From Vibrio agarivorans (lineage in GTDB: Bacteria > Pseudomonadota > Gammaproteobacteria > Enterobacterales > Vibrionaceae), in contig NZ_JAUFQF010000001.1 in assembly GCF_030409635.1 (NCBI RefSeq), positions 620,001 to 684,000 on the forward strand: a stretch of DNA of 64,000 nucleotides, in the 5' to 3' direction. Shown in pieces: positions 54,131 to 62,594 of the stretch (the stretch's first letter is position 1; every line of letters begins with the position of its first letter). The translations under genes and the position numbers were made by a program. Below the pieces are notes generated by a model. The model did not search any database. It was not told where the DNA came from and was given only the letters and a program-made list of their open reading frames with translations.

Positions 54131-54161
54131 TAATGCGTTCTGATTGTTCTAGTAACAAAGA

Positions 54162-54362
54162 TTAATGAACAGGTGTTGCCGTCTTAGCGTAGAACTTACC
54201 AAAATACTGCTCTAGTACTTCTGGTGTCAGTTTGCCTTCTGCTTCAAGTTGCTTTAACTCTGCAGCAATGGCTTTTTGCTCTTCAAGTGATGGCAATTTT
54301 TGCTCAGGCTCTTCGCCCATCTCTTGAGACATCATTTCTAGTTCTTTTTCAAAATCACTCAT
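54162..54362 (-). CDS. Small acidic hypothetical protein
   Basis: 66 residues, highly charged and acidic (FEKELEMMSQEMGEEPEQKL), then helical with a terminal His. No membrane or cysteine motif. A GTTACCGTT lies upstream rather than a strong ribosome site. Because it is bounded by a terminator and a promoter-like gap, it appears to be a real but unknown gene. Family not recognised. Confidence 0.55.
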   Translation of the reverse strand: MSDFEKELEMMSQEMGEEPEQKLPSLEEQKAIAAELKQLEAEGKLTPEVLEQYFGKFYAKTATPVH

Positions 54363-54594
54363 AACGGTAACTCTATTAATACATAAATTCTGCGCCGTAG
54401 TTTATCAGCTTATCTGCGCTTGTGCACACACACGTCACCAATAGTCACTAAATCAATATTTAAATTGAACTTTTTCCTATTCTGGCACTCTGTAAATTTT
54501 GACATTAAATTTTCAATTTAACCCCTTGAAACCCGAGTCAACCTATCGCATATTTTCGCTCGACGTTCAGAAACAAAATAACAAGGCATTCAGG

Positions 54595-55551
54595 ATGATT
54601 GCGCAGCAATTCCATACACTTCAAAACTATCTCGAATCTCAAGTCATCGGCCAACAGGAGCTAGTTAAGCAACTCCTTGTCGCTTTATTAGCCGACGGAC
54701 ACATATTAGTAGAAGGTCCTCCTGGGCTGGCTAAAACCCGCGCAGTGAAATGTTTAGCAGACTGCATAGAAGGCGAGTTCCATCGTGTTCAGTTTACACC
54801 AGACTTATTGCCAGCCGATCTGACAGGTACAGACATCTTCCGCCCAGAAACCGGCGACTTTGCCTTCCAAGCTGGCCCTATTTTTAATTCACTGGTTCTG
54901 GCAGATGAAATCAACCGCGCGCCTGCTAAAGTGCAGGCAGCGATGCTCGAAGCCATGGCAGAAAAGCAGATCTCTGTCGGCAAAACCACGTACGCGCTGC
55001 CAGAGCTATTTTTGGTGATGGCAACACAAAACCCGATTGAGCAGGAAGGCACCTACCCACTGCCAGAAGCGCAGCTAGACCGTTTCTTGCTGCACCTCAA
55101 TGTTGACTACCCGAATGAAGATGCCGAGCTGGATATTCTTCGTCTAAACCGTGGGGAGGCACAGGGCCTTGAAGCCGTCGACAAACCGACACTGACTCAA
55201 CAGACTATTTTCGATGCGCGTAAAGCAGCACTCGATATTCATATGGCAGAAGGCGTAGAGCGCTACATCGTTCGCTTGGTGCTAGCGACCCGTAATCCAG
55301 AAAAATACAGTAGTGAACTCACAGGACAATTGGAAATGGGCGTGAGCCCACGTGCCACTATCGCCCTTGATCGCTGTGCCCGTGCACATGCTTGGCTCGC
55401 CGGACGTGACTATGTCACGCCAGAAGATGTGCAGACAATGGCTTACCCTGTTTTGCGTCATCGCTTGCTGTTGTCGTATAGCGCACAAGCACAAGGCATT
55501 AAGCCTGACACCATCATTGATGCACTGCTGTCTATGGTAGGTAGTGCATAA
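54595..55551 (+). CDS. moxR: MoxR-family AAA+ ATPase
   Basis: 318 residues from the ATG at 54595 (AAGG some eleven bases upstream); the longer frame to 54499 has no family match. Walker A is GPPGLAKTR, Walker B is LVLADEINRAP, and MATQNPIEQEGTYPLPEAQLDRF is the MoxR sensor-1 stretch. It is the first gene of a six-gene moxR-bat operon; with the following DUF58 and von Willebrand proteins it acts as a chaperone-like complex in envelope or redox-stress physiology. Confidence 0.92.
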   Translation: MIAQQFHTLQNYLESQVIGQQELVKQLLVALLADGHILVEGPPGLAKTRAVKCLADCIEGEFHRVQFTPDLLPADLTGTDIFRPETGDFAFQAGPIFNSLVLADEINRAPAKVQAAMLEAMAEKQISVGKTTYALPELFLVMATQNPIEQEGTYPLPEAQLDRFLLHLNVDYPNEDAELDILRLNRGEAQGLEAVDKPTLTQQTIFDARKAALDIHMAEGVERYIVRLVLATRNPEKYSSELTGQLEMGVSPRATIALDRCARAHAWLAGRDYVTPEDVQTMAYPVLRHRLLLSYSAQAQGIKPDTIIDALLSMVGSA

Positions 55552-55553
55552 TC

Positions 55554-56465
55554 ATGTCTGTTTCGCTTCCTCCATTTGCAGATGGGGTTAACTTGAATCT
55601 GGATGAGCTGCTTTATTATAAGCAGCACACCGTTCACTGGCTTCCGCCTGCAAAAAGCTTATGGTCGCAGCAACTCGGTCAGCATCAAAGTCGCCAACTT
55701 GGTCGTGGGATGGACTTCTCAGAAGTACGCCAATATCAAGCGGGTGATGATGTTCGCTCTATTGACTGGCGAGTGACGGCGAGAACAGGCAAAGTCCACA
55801 CCAAGCTCTTCACTGAAGAAAAAGAGCGTCCGGTTTATATCTACTTGGATCTCTCTTCAAGTATGAACTTCGGCTCAACCCTAATGCTTAAATCGGTGCT
55901 GGCAGCGCATTTTACCGCCCTTGTGGCGTGGTTAGCCGCCAAAGGTAAAGACCGTGTCGGGGCCATAGTTGATACCGGAGAGGCACTCTTTGAATGTAAA
56001 GCAACGGCATCATCGCGTGGTGTATTACACCTGCTGAATCTGATCACACAACACCACGACTACCGTAGAAACGTGACAACGCAACAAAACTTTAAGCCTA
56101 CACTTGAAACGCTGCGACGCCTATGCCCAAAAGGCAGTGAAATCTTGATGATCAGCGACTTTTCACGACTGACTGAACAAGACAAAGATCGCTTGGCACA
56201 CCTAAGAGTGCATAACTCGGTGCGACTCATCCATGTTCACGATCCACTAGAGCAAGGAATGACGCAATATCGTGGTGTTGAACAAGTTACCAGTCAAACT
56301 CGCAGCTTATGGTTAGACTTTTCATCATCACGTGCGCGTGACGCAATGAAAGCACACTTCAAACGCAGCACTGACGAGCTTGAACATTTTGCGCAACAAC
56401 ATGGGATGACGTTTTTATCGCTTTCAAACGATCGTCCCCTGCTTTCTCAACTGACGAGATCATAA
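55554..56465 (+). CDS. DUF58 protein of the Bat cluster
   Basis: 303 residues of the DUF58 family. The family block GRGMDFSEVRQYQAGDDVRSIDWRVTARTGKVHTKLFTEE is clear, followed by a degenerate vWA-type MIDAS (YLDLSSSMNFG). It starts two bases after moxR and is followed at once by the DUF4381 gene. These proteins are the usual partners of MoxR. Cytosolic, no membrane segment. Confidence 0.9.
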   Translation: MSVSLPPFADGVNLNLDELLYYKQHTVHWLPPAKSLWSQQLGQHQSRQLGRGMDFSEVRQYQAGDDVRSIDWRVTARTGKVHTKLFTEEKERPVYIYLDLSSSMNFGSTLMLKSVLAAHFTALVAWLAAKGKDRVGAIVDTGEALFECKATASSRGVLHLLNLITQHHDYRRNVTTQQNFKPTLETLRRLCPKGSEILMISDFSRLTEQDKDRLAHLRVHNSVRLIHVHDPLEQGMTQYRGVEQVTSQTRSLWLDFSSSRARDAMKAHFKRSTDELEHFAQQHGMTFLSLSNDRPLLSQLTRS

Positions 56466-56466
56466 C

Positions 56467-56934
56467 ATGCAACAACCGTCGGAAACGTTGCCTCTAAAAG
56501 GCTTACATCTTCCTGAAGCCCCTTCATGGTTTCCATTGTCACCCGCTTGGTGGGCCTCTTTTGCTGCACTTGCTATGGTGACGGCTTTCACTATTTGGTT
56601 AGTCAAACGCCATCGTGCACATCGTGTTGCGAAAAATGCAGCATTAAAACTTATCGTAAAACAAACCACACCATCCCAAGCGATGGAGGTTGTGCGCCAA
56701 GTTGCCTTTAGTTATTACGACCGAAAACAACTCGCGTCCCTGACCGGAGAGGCTTGGTATCAATTTCTCGATAAAGAGTTGGGTAACACGCGCTTTGAGC
56801 CAAACTCAGAGTCATGGCAATCTGCGCTGTATACCGGTAAGCCTCTTCCAAAAGAGATAGATTTTATCGCAGATTGTGAATATTGGATTCGTCATGCACT
56901 ACCACCGAAGAAACGAGGGCAAGTGAGTGACTGA
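56467..56934 (+). CDS. DUF4381 single-pass membrane protein
   Basis: 155 residues. An N-terminal segment of about 18 hydrophobic residues (AWWASFAALAMVTAFTIWLV, about 21-40) is followed by a basic stretch (KRHRAHRVAKN) and a cytosolic tail. DUF4381 genes occur next to Bat vWA genes. It overlaps the next gene by eight bases. Its role is probably as a membrane scaffold of the complex. Confidence 0.85.
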   Translation: MQQPSETLPLKGLHLPEAPSWFPLSPAWWASFAALAMVTAFTIWLVKRHRAHRVAKNAALKLIVKQTTPSQAMEVVRQVAFSYYDRKQLASLTGEAWYQFLDKELGNTRFEPNSESWQSALYTGKPLPKEIDFIADCEYWIRHALPPKKRGQVSD

Positions 56935-57895
56935 TTTTGAGTTCGGGTGGGTATGGATACTACTCCTACTACCTTTACCTTGGATTGTTCGCAAACTGTT
57001 GCCTGCTATAAAAACGCAGGCTGCCGTTTATATTCCGAATGTGCCAAACCATATACAAAACGCACAACCGAAATACAAAGTCGCACAAATCCTATCTTGG
57101 CTAATTTGGGGACTGCTTGTGATTGCAACTGCACGCCCAATTCACTATGGCGACCCCGTCGTATTGCCAACAGAGCACCGAGACTTGATGCTAGTGGTGG
57201 ATCTCTCCTATTCCATGAACCAAGAAGACATGCACGATGGCAGTGACTACATCGACCGATTGACAGCGGTGAAGAATGTGCTGACAGATTTCACTAAGCA
57301 ACGCCAAGGCGATCGCTTAGGTCTTGTTGTCTATGCAGACCACGCTTATTTGCAATCACCGCTTACATTGGATACTCACTCTATCATTGAGCAAGTGAAC
57401 CAAATGGTGTTGAAGTTAATTGGTACACAGACAGCGATTGGTGATGGAATTGGGATTGCGACCAAAACCTTCATCGAAAGCGATGCCCCGCAACGTGTGA
57501 TGATCTTACTCAGTGATGGTTCTAACAACTCGGGTGTACTTGATCCAATGGAAGCCGCTCAAATCGCCAAGCAAAATAATACGACCATCTATACCGTTGG
57601 CGTCGGCGCCGGAGAAATGGTGGTTCAAGACTTCTTCATGTCTCGTACCGTCAATACCGCTCATGATCTTGATGAAACGTTATTGCAGGATATTGCTGAC
57701 CTAACTGGCGGCCAATATTTCCGCGCACGTGATAACAAAGATCTAGAGAATATCTACAGCACAATTAACGAGCTTGAGCCAATTTCACTTGCGACCGAAG
57801 CGTGGAGACCACAAACCGAGTGGTATCCCCTGCCACTAGGCGCTGCTTTTCTGCTTTCTATTGGCCTCGTATTTTATAGAAGGGAGCAACTTTAA
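56927..57895 (+). CDS. BatA-type vWA membrane protein
   Basis: 322 residues. Membrane segments lie at the N-terminus (WVWILLLLPLPWIV), near residue 55, and at the C-terminus. The vWA domain has an intact MIDAS, DLSYSMN, with TQTAIGDGIG and LLSDGSNNSG supplying the remaining metal ligands. It is the BatA partner of MoxR/DUF58, presented to the periplasmic side of the membrane or bound to it. The next gene starts at the last base of its stop. Confidence 0.9.
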   Translation: MTDFEFGWVWILLLLPLPWIVRKLLPAIKTQAAVYIPNVPNHIQNAQPKYKVAQILSWLIWGLLVIATARPIHYGDPVVLPTEHRDLMLVVDLSYSMNQEDMHDGSDYIDRLTAVKNVLTDFTKQRQGDRLGLVVYADHAYLQSPLTLDTHSIIEQVNQMVLKLIGTQTAIGDGIGIATKTFIESDAPQRVMILLSDGSNNSGVLDPMEAAQIAKQNNTTIYTVGVGAGEMVVQDFFMSRTVNTAHDLDETLLQDIADLTGGQYFRARDNKDLENIYSTINELEPISLATEAWRPQTEWYPLPLGAAFLLSIGLVFYRREQL

Positions 57896-59754
57896 TGACC
57901 TTCCTATACCCACAATGGTTTTGGGCGGTAATCCCATGCGTATTGATTACCCTATACCTCACTAAACGCTGTAAACAACAAACGCTGATTGCGCCGCATA
58001 TCGCCAAAGCGATGGGGTTAGAAGCCAGCAAAAACAGTATAGCTATCAAGTTATTTACTGCGGCTTGGCTCATCGCTATCTTTAGCCTATCTGGCCCTAG
58101 CATCAATGATGTGACACGCCCTTCAGTTCAAGCCAACGATGCACGAGTGGTGGTTATGGACATGTCACTGTCGATGTACGCCAGGGATGTGTCACCAAGT
58201 CGCCTTGAGCAAGCTCGATATAAAGTGACGGATATGCTCAACCAATGGCAAGACGGACAAACGGGTCTTGTGGTCTATGCCGGTGATGCCTACTCTGTAG
58301 CGCCTCTCACGCGCGATAGCCAGTCACTGCTTAATCATCTGCCTCTGCTAAGCCCCGCGATCATGCCCTACCCTGGCGCGCGTGCCGAAAAAGGCGTTGA
58401 ACAAGCTATCGACATGCTTACTAACGCGGGTTTTCAATCCGGACAGATCATTTTAGTGATTGACGATCTCTCTGCAAAAGAGAAGCAAGCGATTGAGGCT
58501 CTTATTGATAACCGCTGGCAGTTGGCAATACTTGCTGTTGCAACAGAAAATGGCGCTCCTATTCCCCTTCCTGAGGGCGGAATGCTACAAACAAGCAACG
58601 GCACAACCGTGGTCGCCACCAGCCAGTTTGGTAATATGAATTCACTGGCACGCAATGTCAGTGGGTTGTTCATTCCTATCCAGCACAACAACAGTGATGT
58701 CGACACCATCACATCGATGTCTGAACTGTTGGCAAACACCTCACAAGACACGGATAGCAAACGAGAGATCGAGACATGGCAAAATAAAGGCTATTGGCTG
58801 ACTCTACCACTACTAGCCTTTGCATTGTTGATGTTTCGACGCGGTGTTTTATTTTCTCTGATGTTAGGCCTGACGCTGACCACCACACCAAAAGTCCAAG
58901 CAAACCCTTGGTTCAATCACGATCAAAAAGCGTATCAGTCATTTCAAAGTGGTGACTTTCAAGCCGCGCAAAATACCTTTAATGATAAAGAGTGGCAAGG
59001 CATCAGCGCCTATGAAAATGGGGACTATCAAATGGCTATTGAGGCGCTAAGTGGCATTGAATCAACCCGTGCCGAATATAATCTTGGTAATGCCTATGCT
59101 CAGTCAGGTGACTTGGAGAAAGCGATAGAGCAATATCAGCGTGTACTCGCTCAAGAGCCAAGCCATCAAGATGCTCAAGACAACCTTTCGCTGGTGGAGC
59201 AACTTCGTGATCAGCAGCAACAGCAGTCACAAGGCGAGGATTCTTCTGAATCACAGCAATCTGAACAAGACTCGCAGCAGCAAGATTCTGGGCAAAAAGG
59301 CTCATCTGATCAAGAACAGGAAAGCAGCGATAGCTCTTCTCAATCAGAACCACACGAGAGCGATTCACAACCGTCGGACTCTTCTTCACAAAGCGATGCT
59401 GAGGAGAGTCAAGAGACGCAGCCACAAGAAGACGGTCAATCACCCTCAGAGCTATCCAGCGAGCAACAAGATTCTGCGCAGGATGCCGTAGAACCAAAGC
59501 CTTCTGAGCAAAGCCAAGAACAAAGCTCCGAACAATCAGCACTTGAATCACAACAGCAAGGCCAGGAGTCACCTACTAGTGAATCTCCAATGTCTGCTCA
59601 AGAGTTGAGCGAGCAAGAGCAACAAAAACAACGCGACCTTCAAACCCTTGATAGAGTCGAAGCGGCAAGAGATCCAAGCCGCCTTATACGTGCCCAATTA
59701 CAACTTCAGGCTCAACAAAAACCGAAGCCACAAGTTACGGAGAAAAACTGGTAG
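57895..59754 (+). CDS. BatB/BatC-like fusion: vWA plus TPR membrane protein with Q/S/E-rich tail
   Basis: 619 residues. The N-terminal half is a second vWA protein with two early membrane segments and MIDAS MDMSLSMYARD. After a further membrane pair (about 298-335), TPR-like repeats run from residue ~350 to 440 (EYNLGNAYAQSGDLEKAIEQYQRVLAQEPSHQDAQDNL). A roughly 150-residue tail is low complexity, dominated by Gln, Ser, Glu and Asp. In many genomes BatB and BatC are separate; here they are joined, as is known in some gammaproteobacteria. It would assemble with BatA. Confidence 0.86.
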   Translation: MTFLYPQWFWAVIPCVLITLYLTKRCKQQTLIAPHIAKAMGLEASKNSIAIKLFTAAWLIAIFSLSGPSINDVTRPSVQANDARVVVMDMSLSMYARDVSPSRLEQARYKVTDMLNQWQDGQTGLVVYAGDAYSVAPLTRDSQSLLNHLPLLSPAIMPYPGARAEKGVEQAIDMLTNAGFQSGQIILVIDDLSAKEKQAIEALIDNRWQLAILAVATENGAPIPLPEGGMLQTSNGTTVVATSQFGNMNSLARNVSGLFIPIQHNNSDVDTITSMSELLANTSQDTDSKREIETWQNKGYWLTLPLLAFALLMFRRGVLFSLMLGLTLTTTPKVQANPWFNHDQKAYQSFQSGDFQAAQNTFNDKEWQGISAYENGDYQMAIEALSGIESTRAEYNLGNAYAQSGDLEKAIEQYQRVLAQEPSHQDAQDNLSLVEQLRDQQQQQSQGEDSSESQQSEQDSQQQDSGQKGSSDQEQESSDSSSQSEPHESDSQPSDSSSQSDAEESQETQPQEDGQSPSELSSEQQDSAQDAVEPKPSEQSQEQSSEQSALESQQQGQESPTSESPMSAQELSEQEQQKQRDLQTLDRVEAARDPSRLIRAQLQLQAQQKPKPQVTEKNW

Positions 59755-61395
59755 ATGAACAGTCAACTTTTCAACCAGCCACTGCGCCTTACTTTTTTGC
59801 TGATACTTGGCATGTTTGCGAGTTCTGTTAGTGCAGCATCGCTACAAGCCACTGTGAGCAAGCGAGATTTAGTCACCAACGAAGTCTTTCAACTGCGAAT
59901 CATTGCGGATACGCGCGCCTCTAGTGACGATATCGATCTCTCTTTCTTAGAAGAGGACTTTTTCATGGGCAGGCCAAACTTTGGCACGTCAGTGAATATC
60001 GTTAATAGCCAACGATCAAGCCGCAGTGAGTGGAATGTTTCCCTAGCGCCACAACGTATTGGACGCGTAACGATTCCCTCCTTTGAACTCAATGGCGCCA
60101 AAACCGAACCAATCCAAATCAATGTCACGAAAGATGAGCTAGAGCCCAAGCCGAGCGATTTTGTTGAGATCACCAATCAACTGCAGAAAGAGGTGCTCTA
60201 CCCTCAAGAGAGCACAGAGTTACTTAGCCGTGTGATCATAAAGACAGATCCAAGACGCCTGCAAAACCCTAATATCTCACAGCCTAAAATTCAAGGAATG
60301 ACGATAAATGCACTCGGGGATGCTAAGCAATACCAAAGTGTATTAGACGGCGTTGAAGTTACTGTGGTCGAGCAGCGTTACAAACTGACAGCTGACAATG
60401 CTGGTGATTTTACCCTGACCGGTGTTGGGTTTGAAGGTACCGTTATATATGGCGACAGCTTGCGTGGAAGCACACGTCTTATCGCGACTAACATCGAGCC
60501 AGAGCAAGTCTCCATCACAGTCAAATCGCCACCACAAGATTACCAAGGAAACTGGCTTCCGACTCAACAGCTCTCGATTGAGCAAGTGTATTTATCAGAA
60601 AGTGGCGAGCCCGTTGCTGGTCAATCAATGATTGAGCTCAACGTTGGCCAGTCATTAACTCGTCAAATTATTCTTGATATTCACGGGCTTGACTCAGACC
60701 GCTTCCCTACTCTTGACCTACCTGTACCGGATGTATTTCGTGTCTATAGCGAAAAACCAACATTCCAAAGCCTCAGCAATGGCATTACAAGAATGATCGT
60801 CAAACAGGTATTGATCGCACAAAGAGAAGATCAAGTGAGTATTGATTTACCCTCGCTAGATTGGTGGAACAGCCGTGACAATATCGCGGAACAAACTGAT
60901 AGTATAAATACTCAGTTCGACATCAAACAAGGAGAGCAAACTTTATACAGCATTGATACCAGTGCGCTGATTAATAATAACTCAACTCAGCAAATTTCCG
61001 GTGTCTCTATCTACTGGCAATATGCCACTTTCATCTGTCTATTTATCATTGTTCTATTATTGTCGTTTATTATTTGGACAAAGAATAATGATCGACCGAA
61101 GAAAACGATCGAAAATAAAGATCATTCTAGCCATGATGATCAAGACTTGGTTGAGATCATCCGATGCGACGACAACAGTCTCATCAACTACCACGTCAAC
61201 AAGTGGTTAGCCGAGAACCCACACTTAGACAACGTATTACGCCAATCAATTAATGAACAATTGACGATGATGAATCGCTATCAATATTCTAATAATACGT
61301 CTAATTGGGATAACACTACTTTAATAGATTTAATAATTAAGTCGAAAAAGTCGTCGTATCAAAATTCTTCTCACTATAATTTGCCAAACTTGTAA
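59755..61395 (+). CDS. BatD-family membrane protein
   Basis: 546 residues. A signal peptide (ASSVSA-ASLQ), then a long periplasmic region of immunoglobulin-like folds (VSKRDLVTNEVFQLRIIADT...), and a single membrane segment near residue 425 (YATFICLFIIVLLLSFIIW) with a basic cytosolic tail. This is the typical BatD layout. It starts at the base after the previous stop. It ends the moxR-bat operon. The AT-rich last ~60 codons differ from the rest. Confidence 0.85.
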   Translation: MNSQLFNQPLRLTFLLILGMFASSVSAASLQATVSKRDLVTNEVFQLRIIADTRASSDDIDLSFLEEDFFMGRPNFGTSVNIVNSQRSSRSEWNVSLAPQRIGRVTIPSFELNGAKTEPIQINVTKDELEPKPSDFVEITNQLQKEVLYPQESTELLSRVIIKTDPRRLQNPNISQPKIQGMTINALGDAKQYQSVLDGVEVTVVEQRYKLTADNAGDFTLTGVGFEGTVIYGDSLRGSTRLIATNIEPEQVSITVKSPPQDYQGNWLPTQQLSIEQVYLSESGEPVAGQSMIELNVGQSLTRQIILDIHGLDSDRFPTLDLPVPDVFRVYSEKPTFQSLSNGITRMIVKQVLIAQREDQVSIDLPSLDWWNSRDNIAEQTDSINTQFDIKQGEQTLYSIDTSALINNNSTQQISGVSIYWQYATFICLFIIVLLLSFIIWTKNNDRPKKTIENKDHSSHDDQDLVEIIRCDDNSLINYHVNKWLAENPHLDNVLRQSINEQLTMMNRYQYSNNTSNWDNTTLIDLIIKSKKSSYQNSSHYNLPNL

Positions 61396-61530
61396 AGTGT
61401 ACTTATAATTTAACGCGAGATTCGTTCAGGTTATTGTCATTGTAATATTAACTTGATTGAATCTTGCGTTTTTTGACTAGGCACTCTGTGAGTTTGGATT
61501 AGTAGGACCAACTCATCGGGTTATACTTCA

Positions 61531-61569
61531 ACAACTTTAATATGCACTGACACACTCAGTGAAAGTTGT
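61531..61569 (+). repeat. Bulged hairpin upstream of a small ORF
   Basis: ACAACTTT (61531-61538) pairs with AAAGTTGT (61562-61569), and CACTGA (61545-61550) with TCAGTG (61556-61561), with a 6-base bulge on one side. An ATG at 61570 opens a 16-codon ORF directly after it. Confidence 0.55.
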
Positions 61570-61603
61570 ATGAGTAAAACACTATTGGAAAGTGATTATT
61601 ACT

Positions 61604-61768
61604 ATGGCGGCTCTACTTAAACTTTGTGAAGATACTCAATTTGTCATTCGTTACTTCGATGGCAAATCAATGGCAACGATTACTATCGAAGCGAGTTCAC
61701 GTGAAGAAGCGATTGAACAATTTAAGCTACACGGTTACCTTCCGTGTGATATTTTTTCGATAGATTAA
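61604..61768 (+). CDS. 54-residue hypothetical protein
   Basis: An ATG at 61604 with GGAAAG about 13 bases upstream opens 54 codons with a globular-looking composition: M-A-A-L-L-K-L-C-E-D at the start and the segment TITIEASSREEAIEQFKLHGYLPCDIF. The pattern (two strands, one helix, EEAIEQF) recalls small ASCH- or DUF-type folds, but no family is recognised. It overlaps the 16-codon ORF (61570-61620) in another frame, which could couple translation. It lies between batD and the L,D-transpeptidase gene. Confidence 0.65.
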   Translation: MAALLKLCEDTQFVIRYFDGKSMATITIEASSREEAIEQFKLHGYLPCDIFSID

Positions 61769-61951
61769 TGTCATCAGCCTCTTAACTAACAGGCAGGTGC
61801 TAAACTACCTATCCCGGGTAGCAGTCTCATATTCGCTCAAAATCACGCTCCCAGCTTAAAATTCGTGGAATTTCATCTCTTGATGTAGGCAACTCGTCGG
61901 TCATGCCTTAAACTATCGTTTGTCTCTTTTAATTAGCTAACGACCAAATTC

Positions 61952-62542
61952 ATGTACAAACTCGTTCTCATTCTTTTCGCTTCAATCGCTTTATCTGCTC
62001 AAGCGCAGCAAAGCCCAGAGAACCCGACTCCCATGACGTCTGACGCTGATAACTCGATAATCGCACCCAAATCAACTTACCCAACCTATGAACCACCAGA
62101 ACAAACAACCACGCTGACTAAAGCTGACTGGGTTCACGTTAAGAAGTCTCAAAGACGCATGTTTTTAATGTTCGGTGATGATGTTATTACCGAGTACCGC
62201 ATCGCACTGGGCAGCAGCCCTCGAGGACATAAAGTTGAACAGGGTGACCAAAAAACGCCTGAAGGTCACTACCGCCTCTCTTTCATCATGGAAGAGTCGG
62301 CATTCCATCGCTCAATGCACATTACTTATCCAAACTATAAAGACCAGGCACACGCCGATCGTCTCGGTATAGACCCTGGTGGCGACATCAAAATTCATGG
62401 TATTAAAAACGATGATGTTCGCGACCCTCAGTTTATCCAAAGCTTTGATTGGACTAACGGCTGCATCGCGATATCAAATGAAGAGATGGACGAATTTCTC
62501 GCCCTAGTTGAAGTGGGCACGCCAATTTTTATTGAGTGGTAA
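61952..62542 (+). CDS. L,D-transpeptidase-fold (YkuD) periplasmic protein
   Basis: 196 residues with a signal peptide (ALSAQA-QQ) and a YkuD domain from about residue 60. The catalytic parts are present: HGIKNDD with the His, and DWTNGCIAIS with the nucleophilic Cys in the SxGC-like position. These enzymes either cross-link peptidoglycan or, as in DpaA/YafK, remove Braun lipoprotein from it. The short single-domain form resembles YafK. It is monocistronic. Confidence 0.87.
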   Translation: MYKLVLILFASIALSAQAQQSPENPTPMTSDADNSIIAPKSTYPTYEPPEQTTTLTKADWVHVKKSQRRMFLMFGDDVITEYRIALGSSPRGHKVEQGDQKTPEGHYRLSFIMEESAFHRSMHITYPNYKDQAHADRLGIDPGGDIKIHGIKNDDVRDPQFIQSFDWTNGCIAISNEEMDEFLALVEVGTPIFIEW

Positions 62543-62594
62543 CACATAGTTTGAAAAGGCGACTAACCCTGTCGCCTCCCATATTAAGTCAATA

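Noticed and set aside
54450..54510. A TGGCAC motif before moxR considered as a sigma54 promoter
   Set aside because: The -12 element TTGC is not at the required distance.
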